A stretch of DNA of 62,089 nucleotides from Nemertoderma westbladi. Its lineage: Eukaryota; Xenacoelomorpha; Nemertodermatida; Nemertodermatidae. Position 1 is the first letter of the stretch. Each line of letters begins with the position of its first letter. This document shows positions 15,001 through 23,400 of the stretch, piece after piece. Under the pieces are notes generated by a model. The model saw only the letters and a program-made list of their open reading frames with translations. It searched no databases and was not told the origin of the DNA. The position numbers were made by a program, and so were the translations under genes. The stretch is from assembly GCA_032718475.1 (NCBI GenBank), contig JAUCBJ010004684.1:1-62089 (forward strand). The letters are read 5' to 3'.

Positions 15001-15195
15001 ATTATTAGCTGGGTTAGTAAAATTAGCCGGGTTAGTAAATATTAGCTGGTTTAGTAAATCTTAGCTGGGTTAGTAAATATTAGCTGGGTTAGTAAATATT
15101 AGTTGGTTTAGTAATTATTAGCTGGGTTAGTAAAATTAGCTGGGTTAGTAAATATTAGCTGGGTTAGTAAATATTAGCTGGATTAGTAAATATTA
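67..15195 (+). repeat. Array A: 18-bp tandem repeat, about 840 copies
   Basis: The consensus unit is GGTTAGTAAATATTAGCT, tandem and head to tail over about 15.1 kb. Common variants change the last bases before the core (GCTGG, GCTGA, GCTAC, GCTTG) or the core itself (TTCTTAAAT, TTAGTAAAATTAGCC, TTAGTAATTATT, AGTAAATCTTAGC). A rare variant with AACTTCGAGTTAT recurs about eleven times (near 878, 1108, 3168, 4807, 5189, 6104, 6755, 9142, 9638, 9868, 14492), and a sister AGCTTTGAGTTAT about seven times between 3341 and 6450, marking block duplications. From about 10850 to 13400 a block of 0.8-0.9 kb repeats nearly intact. By position it lies in the intron upstream of exon 18228-18358. The unit has stops in frame and no coding potential. 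Confidence 0.97.
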
Positions 15196-17557
15196 TCTAT
15201 AAATTCCACGGTTATGATCGCAACATTTGAAGGGAATCCCAAAGCAACAGTTATATGTTGCTACAGTCCAACCAATGCCTCAGAGCCAGAACAAGCAGTC
15301 TGAAGAACTGACTGGACTTATAAAGGACATTCCGAAACACAATGTTAAAGTCATTACTGGTGACCTGAATGCGCAAATTGGCCCAGAAGACATCAAGGGT
15401 TACACCTATAACACCAGTTCTAACAGAAATGGGTACTTACTTTTAGACCTAATGGAAGAATGTGAATTGATACCAACAAACAACACATTCGAAAAGAGTA
15501 AGGGGAAGCTATGGACCTTTCAATACCCTAATGGAACCAAAGCCCTTAGCACAACTGGATTACATCCTTATAAACAAAAAGTGGAGAAACAGCATGATCA
15601 ACTGCGAGGCATACAGCTCGTTCAACCTAATTGGTTCGGACCACAAAATTGTGACTGCAGAGATTAGACTCAGTTTGAGAGCCAGCAAACCCAGGACAAG
15701 CAAGCAAATCAAATATGACTGGGAGAAACTCAGAACTGACAATGCTGTAAAGGATGCTTATACAGTAGAAATTCAAAACCGCTTTGAAGCACTTCAGTCA
15801 ATGGATGAAGACCAATCCACCAATTCAATATACCAGAATGTAATAACAGCCCACAAGGAATCAGCTAAGAGGCATATCCCCCAGAAACCCAAACGAAAAC
15901 AGTATGTGCCATGGCAAAACTCTGAGGTTACTTGTAAGAGAGAAGATCTTAAGATAGCATACAAAGTTAAAACCGAACAACCAACAACCGAAAACATTAA
16001 CAAGGTTGAGAAAGCTAAGGACGATCTTAAATTGGCCTACAACATCAGCCAGGAAAAGTACATACATGATAAAACTGAAGCAATTACAACTGCTCACATA
16101 CAGCAACAATCATATATCTGGTCGGAAAAGTTGTGCAAAGCCAAAATCAGTCAAAATCAAAAAATAAGTCAAATCCGATAGTCCTGAAGAACGTGTTGGG
16201 AAGTGGAAAAATCACTTCAGCAACTTGCTAGGGCAGCCACCAAACATCGAGGTCAGCCCTACAAGGAAAATATATGACAAGACACTACCTATAGAAACAG
16301 GGGACTTCACACCTGCCGAACTCCAAAGAAGCATTAAAAGCATGTCCAATAATAAAGCGAGTGGATTAGATGAAATCCCAGCCGGAGGTATGGAAAACCG
16401 GAGTGCTAAACAGACCATGATTGAATTTTTGCAACCGCATGTTAAAAGGGGAAAAGCCACCACCAATTTGGACTAAAGGTCAACTAAAGCCTCTCCCCAA
16501 GAAAGGAGACCTCGGCATACCAACAAACTATCGTGGGATCTGTCTGCTTGTGGTAGCTGCCAAAATATACAATAAAATGATTCTATATAGGATTAGGCTT
16601 AGAGAAACTACTGCGTAAGAGCAAAAACGGATTTCGACCAAGTAGATCAACAATGGTGAAACTGAGTTTTTCTCAATCCTGGCTGGGGTACTGCAAGGTG
16701 ACACATTAGCACCATTACTATTTGTAATTGTGCTGGATTACGCAATGAGGACGGCAACAAAGGGTGAAGACCTGGGATTCACACTTCAAGAACGCAGAAG
16801 TAGTAGATATCCGGCAACTACAGTCACAGACACCGACTTTGCGGATGACATCGCCCTGCTCTTTAATACGCTAGCAGATGCACAGCTTCTACTAAATAAA
16901 GTGGAGAGGGCTGCTAAGGAGGTTGGATTGCATATAAATGCTACAAAGACCGAATTCATGACCTTTAATGTTGAGGGAAACTTGACAACCATTGATAATA
17001 ATCAACTAAGGAAGGTCGATGACTTCCAGTACCTTGGATCATGGATAGAGAGTAGTAAAAAGGACATAGAAGTTAGGAAAGCAAAGGCTTGGGTAGCTCT
17101 ATCAAAAATGGATACCATCTGGAAATCAGATCTCTCCAGGCACCTGAAGAGTAAGTTCTTTCGAGCCACAGTGGAAAGTGTATTTTTATACTGGGGTGAG
17201 ACCTGGACACTAACTAAATTACTTGAACAACGAATTGATGGTTGCTACACAAGACTACTAAGGGCAGCCCTAAACATCAGCTGGAGACAACACATGACAA
17301 ACGCCGAGCTTTATGGTACAATACCATCTGTATCAACCACCCTCCGTGAACGCAGATTAAGATTCAGTGGGCACTGCTGGCGAAGTAAAGACGAGGTCAT
17401 ACCAGATCTACTTTTCTGGCAACCAACTCATGGAAAGCGTAGTCGTGGACGACCGGCCATAACATATATAGATCAACTGGAAAGGGATACTGAACTTGGG
17501 AGAAACGAAATTGCGACAACTATGTAGAATCGGGAAGCCTGGAAGGATCTCATTTCC
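15196..17557 (+). pseudogene. Endonuclease-reverse transcriptase pseudogene
   Basis: The reading frame is broken at least five times: near 15295, 15540, 16178, 16383 and 16590. The order of conserved pieces is still clear. Endonuclease: CCYSPTN near 15260, ITGDLNAQIG near 15352, LDYILIN near 15549, and GSDHKIVTAEI, the catalytic SDH, near 15633. RT: ASGLDEIPA near 16360, PLPKKGDLG near 16491, NYRGICL, then KNGFRPSRSTM up to 16656. The sequence then jumps to GETEFFSILAGVLQGDTLAP. The stretch between, about 70 residues in relatives and carrying the first catalytic aspartate (motif A), is missing. The second catalytic motif, FADD, is intact at 16838-16849. The C-terminal part runs to a TAG at 17525 inside an otherwise continuing frame. 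It cannot make an active enzyme. The family comes from remembered motifs, not a search. Confidence 0.9.
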
Positions 17558-17578
17558 ACTGTCCGAGTAGTAGTAGTA
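15196..17578 (+). mobile_element. Degenerate non-LTR (LINE-type) retrotransposon, 5' truncated
   Basis: A 2.4-kb non-repetitive block interrupts array A, in the sense orientation of the host gene. It codes for an APE-type endonuclease followed by reverse transcriptase, as in the RTE-like endonuclease-RT elements common in invertebrates; I cannot fix the clade. It starts inside the endonuclease, so it is 5' truncated, and ends in a short GTAGTAGTAGTAGG tail, consistent with target-primed reverse transcription. The 16-nt string GGATTAGTAAATATTA flanks both sides (15180-15195 and 17579-17594) and could be a target duplication, but the host array is itself periodic, so this is weak. Several frameshifts, a nonsense codon and an internal deletion make it inactive. 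Confidence 0.9.
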
Positions 17579-17605
17579 GGATTAGTAAATATTAGATGGG
17601 TTTGT
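17579..17605 (+). repeat. Residual array A unit right of the retroelement
   Basis: GGATTAGTAAATATTAG followed by ATGGGTTT matches the array A unit. This shows that the retroelement landed inside the array close to its right-hand end, and that array A stops here. Confidence 0.8.
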
Positions 17606-17699
17606 GAAAACAAAACAAATCAAATAAAAATTGAATATAAACGAAATGAAATTTATATTCGTTTCGTTATGCCATCCCTACTTCCTAGGGCTTAACAAT
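17606..17699. mobile_element. AT-rich spacer, possible hAT-type terminal fragment
   Basis: About 95 bp of unique AT-rich sequence holds an imperfect inverted repeat (ACGAAATGAAA against TTCGTTTCGT) followed by TGCCATCCCTA near 17670. Ends reading TAGGGATGGCA plus ACGAAACGAAT are typical of non-autonomous hAT elements. Only one end is visible and no target duplication could be assigned, so this is a weak call. Confidence 0.3.
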
Positions 17700-18227
17700 A
17701 TATATTTTATTTACTTGCAGGGTTGAAATTTACTTTATTTACTTGTAGGGCTAAAATCTACTTTATTTACTTGCAGGGCTACAATCTACTTTATTTACTT
17801 GCAGGGCTACAATCTACTTTTATTTACTTGCAGGGTTAAAATCTACTTTATTTACTTGCAGGGCTACAATCTGCTTTATTTACTTGCAGGGCTACAATCT
17901 ACTTTATTTACTTGCAGGGCTACAATCTACTTTTATTTACTTGCAGGGTTAAAATCTACTTTATTTACTTGCAGGGTTACAATCTACTTTATTTACTTGC
18001 AGGGCTACAATCTACTTTATTTACTTGCAGGGCTACAATCTACTTTTATTTACTTGCAGGGTTAAAATCTACTTTATTTACTTGCAGGGTTAAAATCTAC
18101 TTTATTTACTTGCAGGGCTACAATCTACTTTGTTTATTTGCAGGGTTAAAATCTACTTTATTTACTTGCAGGGCTAAAATCTACTTTATTTACTTGCGGG
18201 GTTAAAATCTACTTTATTTACTTGCAG
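17700..18227 (+). repeat. Array B: 28-29-bp tandem repeat of a 3' splice site
   Basis: There are nineteen successive copies. Each unit starts GG(C/T)TA(C/A)AATCTAC and ends TTTATTTACTTGCAG. Units are 28 bp, or 29 bp where an extra T lengthens the tract. The last copy is the functional acceptor of exon 18228-18358. Of the 18 upstream copies, 17 keep a terminal AG (one as TTGTAG, one as TTTGCAG) and one has lost it (CTTGCGG near 18198). The unit is nearly stop-free, which explains open frames of 88-97 codons here that are not genes. Confidence 0.95.
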
Positions 18228-18232
18228 GGCTA
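18207..18232 (+). other. 3' splice acceptor of first visible DCAF11 exon
   Basis: The true AG is at 18226-18227, preceded by TTTATTTACTTGC. It is chosen because GCT AAC GAC GGT right after the first exon base reads A-N-D-G-C, the conserved DCAF11 string, and because the phase then joins to the next exon. The acceptor is identical in sequence to the repeat units upstream of it. Confidence 0.9.
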
Positions 18233-18358
18233 ACGACGGTTGTATTTACGTATACGATCGTTGTCGCAACGAACGCACATTGAAACTGAACGGTCACGAA
18301 GACGATCTAGGTTGCGTTCGATTTGCCGATTCATCAGGACAAATATTCTACTCGGCAG
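18228..18358 (+). CDS. DCAF11: DCAF11 (WDR23) orthologue, WD40 exon (first of three in window)
   Basis: This 131-nt exon enters with the last base of a split glycine codon and leaves with the first base of another. It encodes 43 complete codons: ANDGCIYVYDR, then a variable stretch, then LNGHEDDLGCVRFAD and GQIFYSA. Vertebrate DCAF11 has the same order (GGANDGC, V/I-YVFDRE, SHEDDVNAVAFAD, SSQILFSG), so the assignment is firm. The segment covers the end of one WD40 blade and the start of the next. DCAF11 is a substrate receptor of the CUL4-DDB1 E3 ubiquitin ligase; the worm relative WDR-23 restrains the oxidative-stress factor SKN-1. The donor is GCAG/GTATTTGT at 18359. No frameshift is present. 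Exons encoding the N-terminal half should lie left of array A. Confidence 0.93.
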
Positions 18359-18765
18359 GTATTTGTGGTACTGATATTCTAGTCCCGTGATCCGTTTCCA
18401 ATTACCCCATGTACAGAACCGTAATTCACTTCACCAAAGTGGGTAAATTAAACAAGAGCTTAAATCGTAATCGTATTGAATCGAGTAGCTATTGTAACAT
18501 CTTCATTGATAGGGACACTCTGATAAAAAAAATATCTACTTAAAATACATCAGCCTACGTACAATACGTTACCACAATTACTGAAAGAACATTATAGATA
18601 CTGTTAAATATAATAGTACCCCGTAGCCCAGCATTAAATTTACCTTTTTTCATGTCGTATTTCACGCTGATCTCAGGATCCAGGGGTTGACGATTCGTGT
18701 CCTACAATCTAAGTTTAATTTTGGTATCATTAGAATCCCACAGGATTGTTTGTTTGCGTTGCTAG
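18359..18765 (+). other. Intron, 407 bp, ordinary
   Basis: It begins GTATTTGTGG and ends TTGCGTTGCTAG. It is unique AT-rich sequence without tandem repeats, unlike the introns on either side. No ORF or RNA gene is seen in it. Both ends are fixed by protein continuity: Y-S-A-(G split)-D-D-G-L-C-K-V-W-D. Confidence 0.88.
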
Positions 18766-19032
18766 GCGACGATGGACTATGCAAGGTATGGGACCGCCGT
18801 ACTATATCGTCGAACAGACCGGAGCCGGTTGGGATTCTGGCGGGCCATTGTGACGGGATTACCTTCCTGGACTCCATGGGGGACGCCCGCCATTTAATAA
18901 CCAACAGTAAAGACCAATCGATAAAACTGTGGGACCTTCGGAAGTTCTCTACTCGGGATGCAGTCCAGTCTACGCGGAGAGTGGTTGCTGGGCAACAGTG
19001 GGACTACCGCTGGGAGGATGTACCCAGACACG
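18766..19032 (+). CDS. DCAF11: DCAF11 (WDR23) orthologue, WD40 exon (second of three)
   Basis: This 267-nt exon holds two bases of a split glycine, 88 codons, and one base of a split valine. It reads GDDGLCKVWDRRT, PEPVGILAGHCDGITFLDS, GDARHLITNSKDQSIKLWD and QQWDYRWEDVP, each matching vertebrate DCAF11 closely (GDDAICKVWDRRT, GALAGHQDGITFIDS, GDARYLISNSKDQTIKLWD, NWDYRWQQVP). Two WDXR motifs are present: W-D-R-R at 18789-18800 and W-D-L-R at 18930-18941. This is the signature that CUL4-associated factors use to contact DDB1. The exon ends CCCAGACACG with donor GTTAGTAAC. If the donor were skipped, the frame would hit TAG at 19035-19037, losing the last blades. The acceptor CTAG at 18764-18765 is set by frame and homology. 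Confidence 0.95.
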
Positions 19033-19045
19033 GTTAGTAACCTAG
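19021..19045 (+). other. 5' splice donor of the 32-kb intron
   Basis: The exon ends ...CCCAGACACG at 19032 and the intron begins GTTAGTAACC. The one-base phase joins to TT/TGG at 51125 to give P-R-H-V-W-K-G-N-K-L-K-G-D, matching vertebrate VPKKAWRKLKLPGD. The real donor has C at -2 (CG/GTTAGT), a poorer U1 match than the AG/GTTAGT of most array C units. Confidence 0.9.
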
Positions 19046-20460
19046 GCACATGTAGTAGCTCAGGCACAGATAGTTGTTGAAGCACGGTTAGTAACGCAGA
19101 TCGGTTAGTAACCCAGATCGGTTAGTAACCCGGATCGGTTAGTAACCCAGACCGGTTAGTAACCCAGACCGGTTAGTTATTTGGGTAGTTAATTTGGATA
19201 GTTAATTGGGTAGTAAATAGTATCCCAGATCGGTTAGTAACCCAGATCGGTTAGTAAATAGTAACCCAGATCGGGTAGTAAATAGTATCCCAGATCGGGT
19301 AGTAAATAGTAACCCAGATCGGCAGTAACCCAGATCGGTTAGTAACCCAGATCGGTTAGTAAATAGTAACCCAGATCGGGTAGTAAATAGTAACCCAGGC
19401 CGGTTAGTAACCCAAATAGTTTAGTAACCCAGATCGGGTAGTAAATAGTAACCCAGATCGGGTAGTAAATAGTAACCCAGATCGGTTAGTAACCAGATCG
19501 GTTAGAAAATAGTAACCCAGATCGGGTAGTAAATAGTAACCCAGAGCGGTTAGTAACCCAAATAGTTTAGTAACCCAGATCGGTTCGTAACCCAGATCGG
19601 GTAGTAAATAGTAACCCAGATCGGTTAGTAACCCAAATAGTTTAGTAACCCAGATCGGTTAGTAACCCAGATCGGGTAGTAAATAGTAACCCAGACCGGT
19701 TAGTAATCCAAATAGATTAGTAACACAGATCGGTTAGTAACCCAGATCGGTTAGTAACCCAGATCGGTTAATGACCCAGATCGGTTAGTAACCCAGACTC
19801 GGTTAGTATCCCAGATTGGTTAGTAACCCAGATCGGTTAGTAACCTAAGTCGGTTAGTAACCCAAACAGGTTAGTTAGTAACCATGATCGGTTAGTAACC
19901 CATATCGGTTAGTAAATAGTAACCCTGATCGGGTAGTAAATAGTAACTCGGACCGGTTTAGTAACCAAAATAGGTTAGTAACCCAATCAGTTAGTAACCC
20001 AGACTCGGTTAGTAACCCAGATCGGTTAGTAACCCAGATCGGTTAGTAACCCAGACCGGTTAGTAACCTAGATCTGTTAGTAACACAGATCGGTTAGTAA
20101 CCCAGATCGGGTAGTAACCCAGATCGATTAGTAACCTAGATCTGTTAGTAACACAGATCGGTTAGTAACCCAGATCGGTTAGTAACCCAGATCGGTTAGT
20201 AACCCAGATCGGTTAGTAACCCAGATCGGTTAGTAACCCAGATCGGTTAGTAACCCAGATCGGTTAGTAACCCAGACTCTGTTATGTTAGTAACCTAGAT
20301 CAGTTAGTAACCCAGACTCGGTTAGTAACACAGATCGGTTAGTATCCCAGACTCAGTTAGTAACCCAGATCGGTTAGTAACCTAGATCAGTTAGTAGCAC
20401 AGATCGGTTAGTAGCCCAGACTCGGTTAGTAACCAAGATCGGTTAGTAACCCAAATAGGA
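19033..20460 (+). repeat. Array C, left part: 17-bp repeat, CCCAGATCGGTTAGTAA type
   Basis: After about 50 bp of degenerate units (19042-19082) the repeat becomes regular: CCCAGATCGGTTAGTAA, with variants GACCGG, GACTCGG, GATCAG and a 24-bp form containing GGTAGTAAATAGTAA. It starts at the exon end; CACGGTTAGTAAC at the junction (19029-19041) recurs at 19083-19095. This part is more heterogeneous than the interior. It grades into the AAATAGG type at about 20450. Confidence 0.95.
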
Positions 20461-23400
20461 TAGTAACCTAGATTCAGTTAGTAAGCGAAATAGGTTAGTA
20501 AGCCAAATAGGTTAGTAACCCAAATAGGTTTGTAACCCAAATAGGTTAGTAACCCAAATAGGTTAGTAACCCAAATAGGTTAGTAACCCAAATAGGTTAG
20601 TAACCCAAATAGGTTAGGGGGGACCCAAATAGGTTAGTAAGCCAAATAGGTTAGTAAGCCAAATAGGGTAGTAACCCAAATAGGTTAGTAATCCAAATAG
20701 TTTAGTAACCCAAATAGGTTAGTAAGCCAAATAGGTTAGTAACCCAAATAGGTTAGTAACCCAAATAGGTTAGTAACCCAAATAGGTTAGTAAGCCAAAT
20801 AGGTTAGTAACCCAAATAGGTTATGGGGGACCCAAATACGTTAGTAAGCCAAATAGGTTAGTAAGCCAAATAGGTTAGTAACCGAAATAGGTTAGTAACC
20901 CAAATAGGTTAGTAACCCAAATAGGTTATGGGGGACCCAAATACGTTAGTAAGCCAAATAGGTTAGTAAGCCAAATAGGTTAGTAACCCAAATAGGTTAG
21001 TAAGCCAAATAGGTTAGTAACCCAAATAGGTTAGTAACCCAAATAGGTTAGTAACCCAAATAGGTTAGTAACCCAAATAGGTTATGGGGGACCCAAATAC
21101 GTTAGTAAGCCAAATAGGTTAGTAAGCCAAATAGGTTAGTAACCGAAATAGGTTAGTAACCCAAATAGGTTAGTAACCCAAATAGGTTAGTAACCCAAAT
21201 AGGTTATGGGGGACCCAAATACGTTAGTAACCCAAATAGGTTAGTAAGCCAAATAGGTTAGTAACCCAAATAGGTTAGTAACCCAAATAGGTTAGTAACC
21301 CAAATAGGTTAGGGGGGACCCAAATAGGTTAGTAACCCAAATAGGTTAGTAACCCAAATAGGTTAGTAACCCAAATAGGTTAGTAACCCAAATAGGTTAG
21401 TAACCCAAATAGGTTAGGGGGGACCCAAATAGGTTAGTAACCCAAATAGGTTAGTAACCCAAATAGGTTAGTAACCCAAATAGGTTAGGGGGGACCCAAA
21501 TAGGTTAGTAACCCAAATAGGTTAGTAACCCAAATAGGTTAGTAAGCCAAATAGGTTAGTAACCCAAATAGGTTAGTAACCCAAATAGGTTAGTAACCCA
21601 AATAGGTTAGTAACCCAAATAGGTTATGGGGGACCCAAATACGTTAGTAAGCCAAATAGGTTAGTAACCCAAATAGGTTAGTAACCGAAATAGGTTAGTA
21701 ACCCAAATAGGTTAGTAACCCAAATAGGTTAGTAACCCAAATAGGTTAGTAACCCAAATAGGTTATGGGGGACCCAAATACGTTAGTAACCCAAATAGGT
21801 TAGTAAGCCAAGTAGGTTAGTAACCCAAATAGGTTAGTAACCCAAATAGGTTAGTAACCCAAATAGGTTAGTAACCCAAATAGGTTAGTAACCCAAATAG
21901 GTTAGGGGGGACCCAAATAGGTTAGTAAGCCAAATAGGTTAGTAAGCCAAATAGGTTAGTAACCCAAAAAGGTTAGTAACCCAAATAGGTTAGTAACCCA
22001 AATAGGTTAGTAACCCAAATAGGTTAGTAACCCAAATAGGTTATGGGGGACCCAAATACGTTAGTAACCCAAATAGGTTAGTAAGCCAAATAGGTTAGTA
22101 ACCCAAATAGGTTAGTAACCCAAATAGGTTAGTAACCCAAATAGGTTAGTAACCCAAATAGGTTAGTAACCCAAATAGGTTAGGGGGGACCCAAATAGGT
22201 TAGTAAGCCAAATAGGTTAGTAAGCCAAATAGGTTAGTAACCCAAAAAGGTTAGTAACCCAAATAGTTTAGTAACCCAAATAGGTTAGTAACCCAAATAG
22301 GTTAGTAACCCAAATTGGGTAGGGGGGACCCAAATAGGTTAGTAACCCAAATAGGTTAGTAACCCAAATAGGTTAGTAAGCCAAATAGGTTAGTAACACA
22401 AATAGGTTAGTAACCCAAATAGGTTAGTAACCCAAATAGGTTAGTAAGCCAAATAGGTTAGTAAAACAAATAGGTTAGTAACCCAAATAGGTTAGTAACC
22501 CAAATAGGTTAGTAACCCAAATAGGTTAGTAAGCCAAATAGGTTAGTAACCCAAATAGGTTCGGTTAGTAAGCCAAATAGGTTAGTAACCCAAATAGGTT
22601 AGGGGGGACCCAAATAGGTTAGTAAGCCAAATAGGTTAGTAACCCAAATAGGTTAGTAACCGAAATAGTTTAGTAACCCAAATAGGTTAGTAAGCCAAAT
22701 AGGTTAGTAACCCAAATAGGTTAGTAACCCAAATAGGTTAGTATCCCAAATAGGTTAGTAACCCAAATAGGTTAGGGGGGACCCAAATAGGTTAGTAACC
22801 CAAATAGGTTAGGGGGGACCCAAATAGGTTAGTAAGCCAAATAGGTTAGTAACCCAAATAGGTTAGTAACCGAAATAGTTTAGTAACCCAAATAGGTTAG
22901 TAAGCCAAATAGGTTAGTAACCCAAATAGGTTAGTAACCCAAATAGGTTAGTATCCCAAATAGTTTAGTAACCCAAATAGGTTAGTAAGCCAAATAGGTT
23001 AGTAACCCAAATAGGTTAGTAACCCAAATAGGTTAGTATCCCAAATAGGTTAGTAACCCAAATAGGTTAGGGGGGACCCAAATAGGTTAGTAAGCCAAAT
23101 AGGTTAGTAACCCAAATAGGTTAGTAACCGAAATAGTTTAGTAACCCAAATAGGTTAGTAAGCCAAATAGGTTAGTAACCCAAATAGGTTAGTAACCCAA
23201 ATAGGTTAGTATCCCAAATAGGTTAGTAACCCAAATAGGTTAGGGGGGACCCAAATAGGTTAGTAAGCCAAATAGGTTAGTAACCCAAATAGGTTAGTAA
23301 CCGAAATAGTTTAGTAACCCAAATAGGTTAGTAAGCCAAATAGGTTAGTAACCCAAATAGGTTAGTAACCCAAATAGGTTAGTATCCCAAATAGTTTAGT

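Noticed and set aside
17799-18205. Two overlapping frames of 88 and 97 codons
   Set aside because: They are made of array B units read in different frames; the sequence is intronic splice-acceptor repeat.
18662-19085. Minus-strand frames opposite the DCAF11 exon
   Set aside because: They are shadows of the conserved + strand coding exon and encode nothing recognisable.
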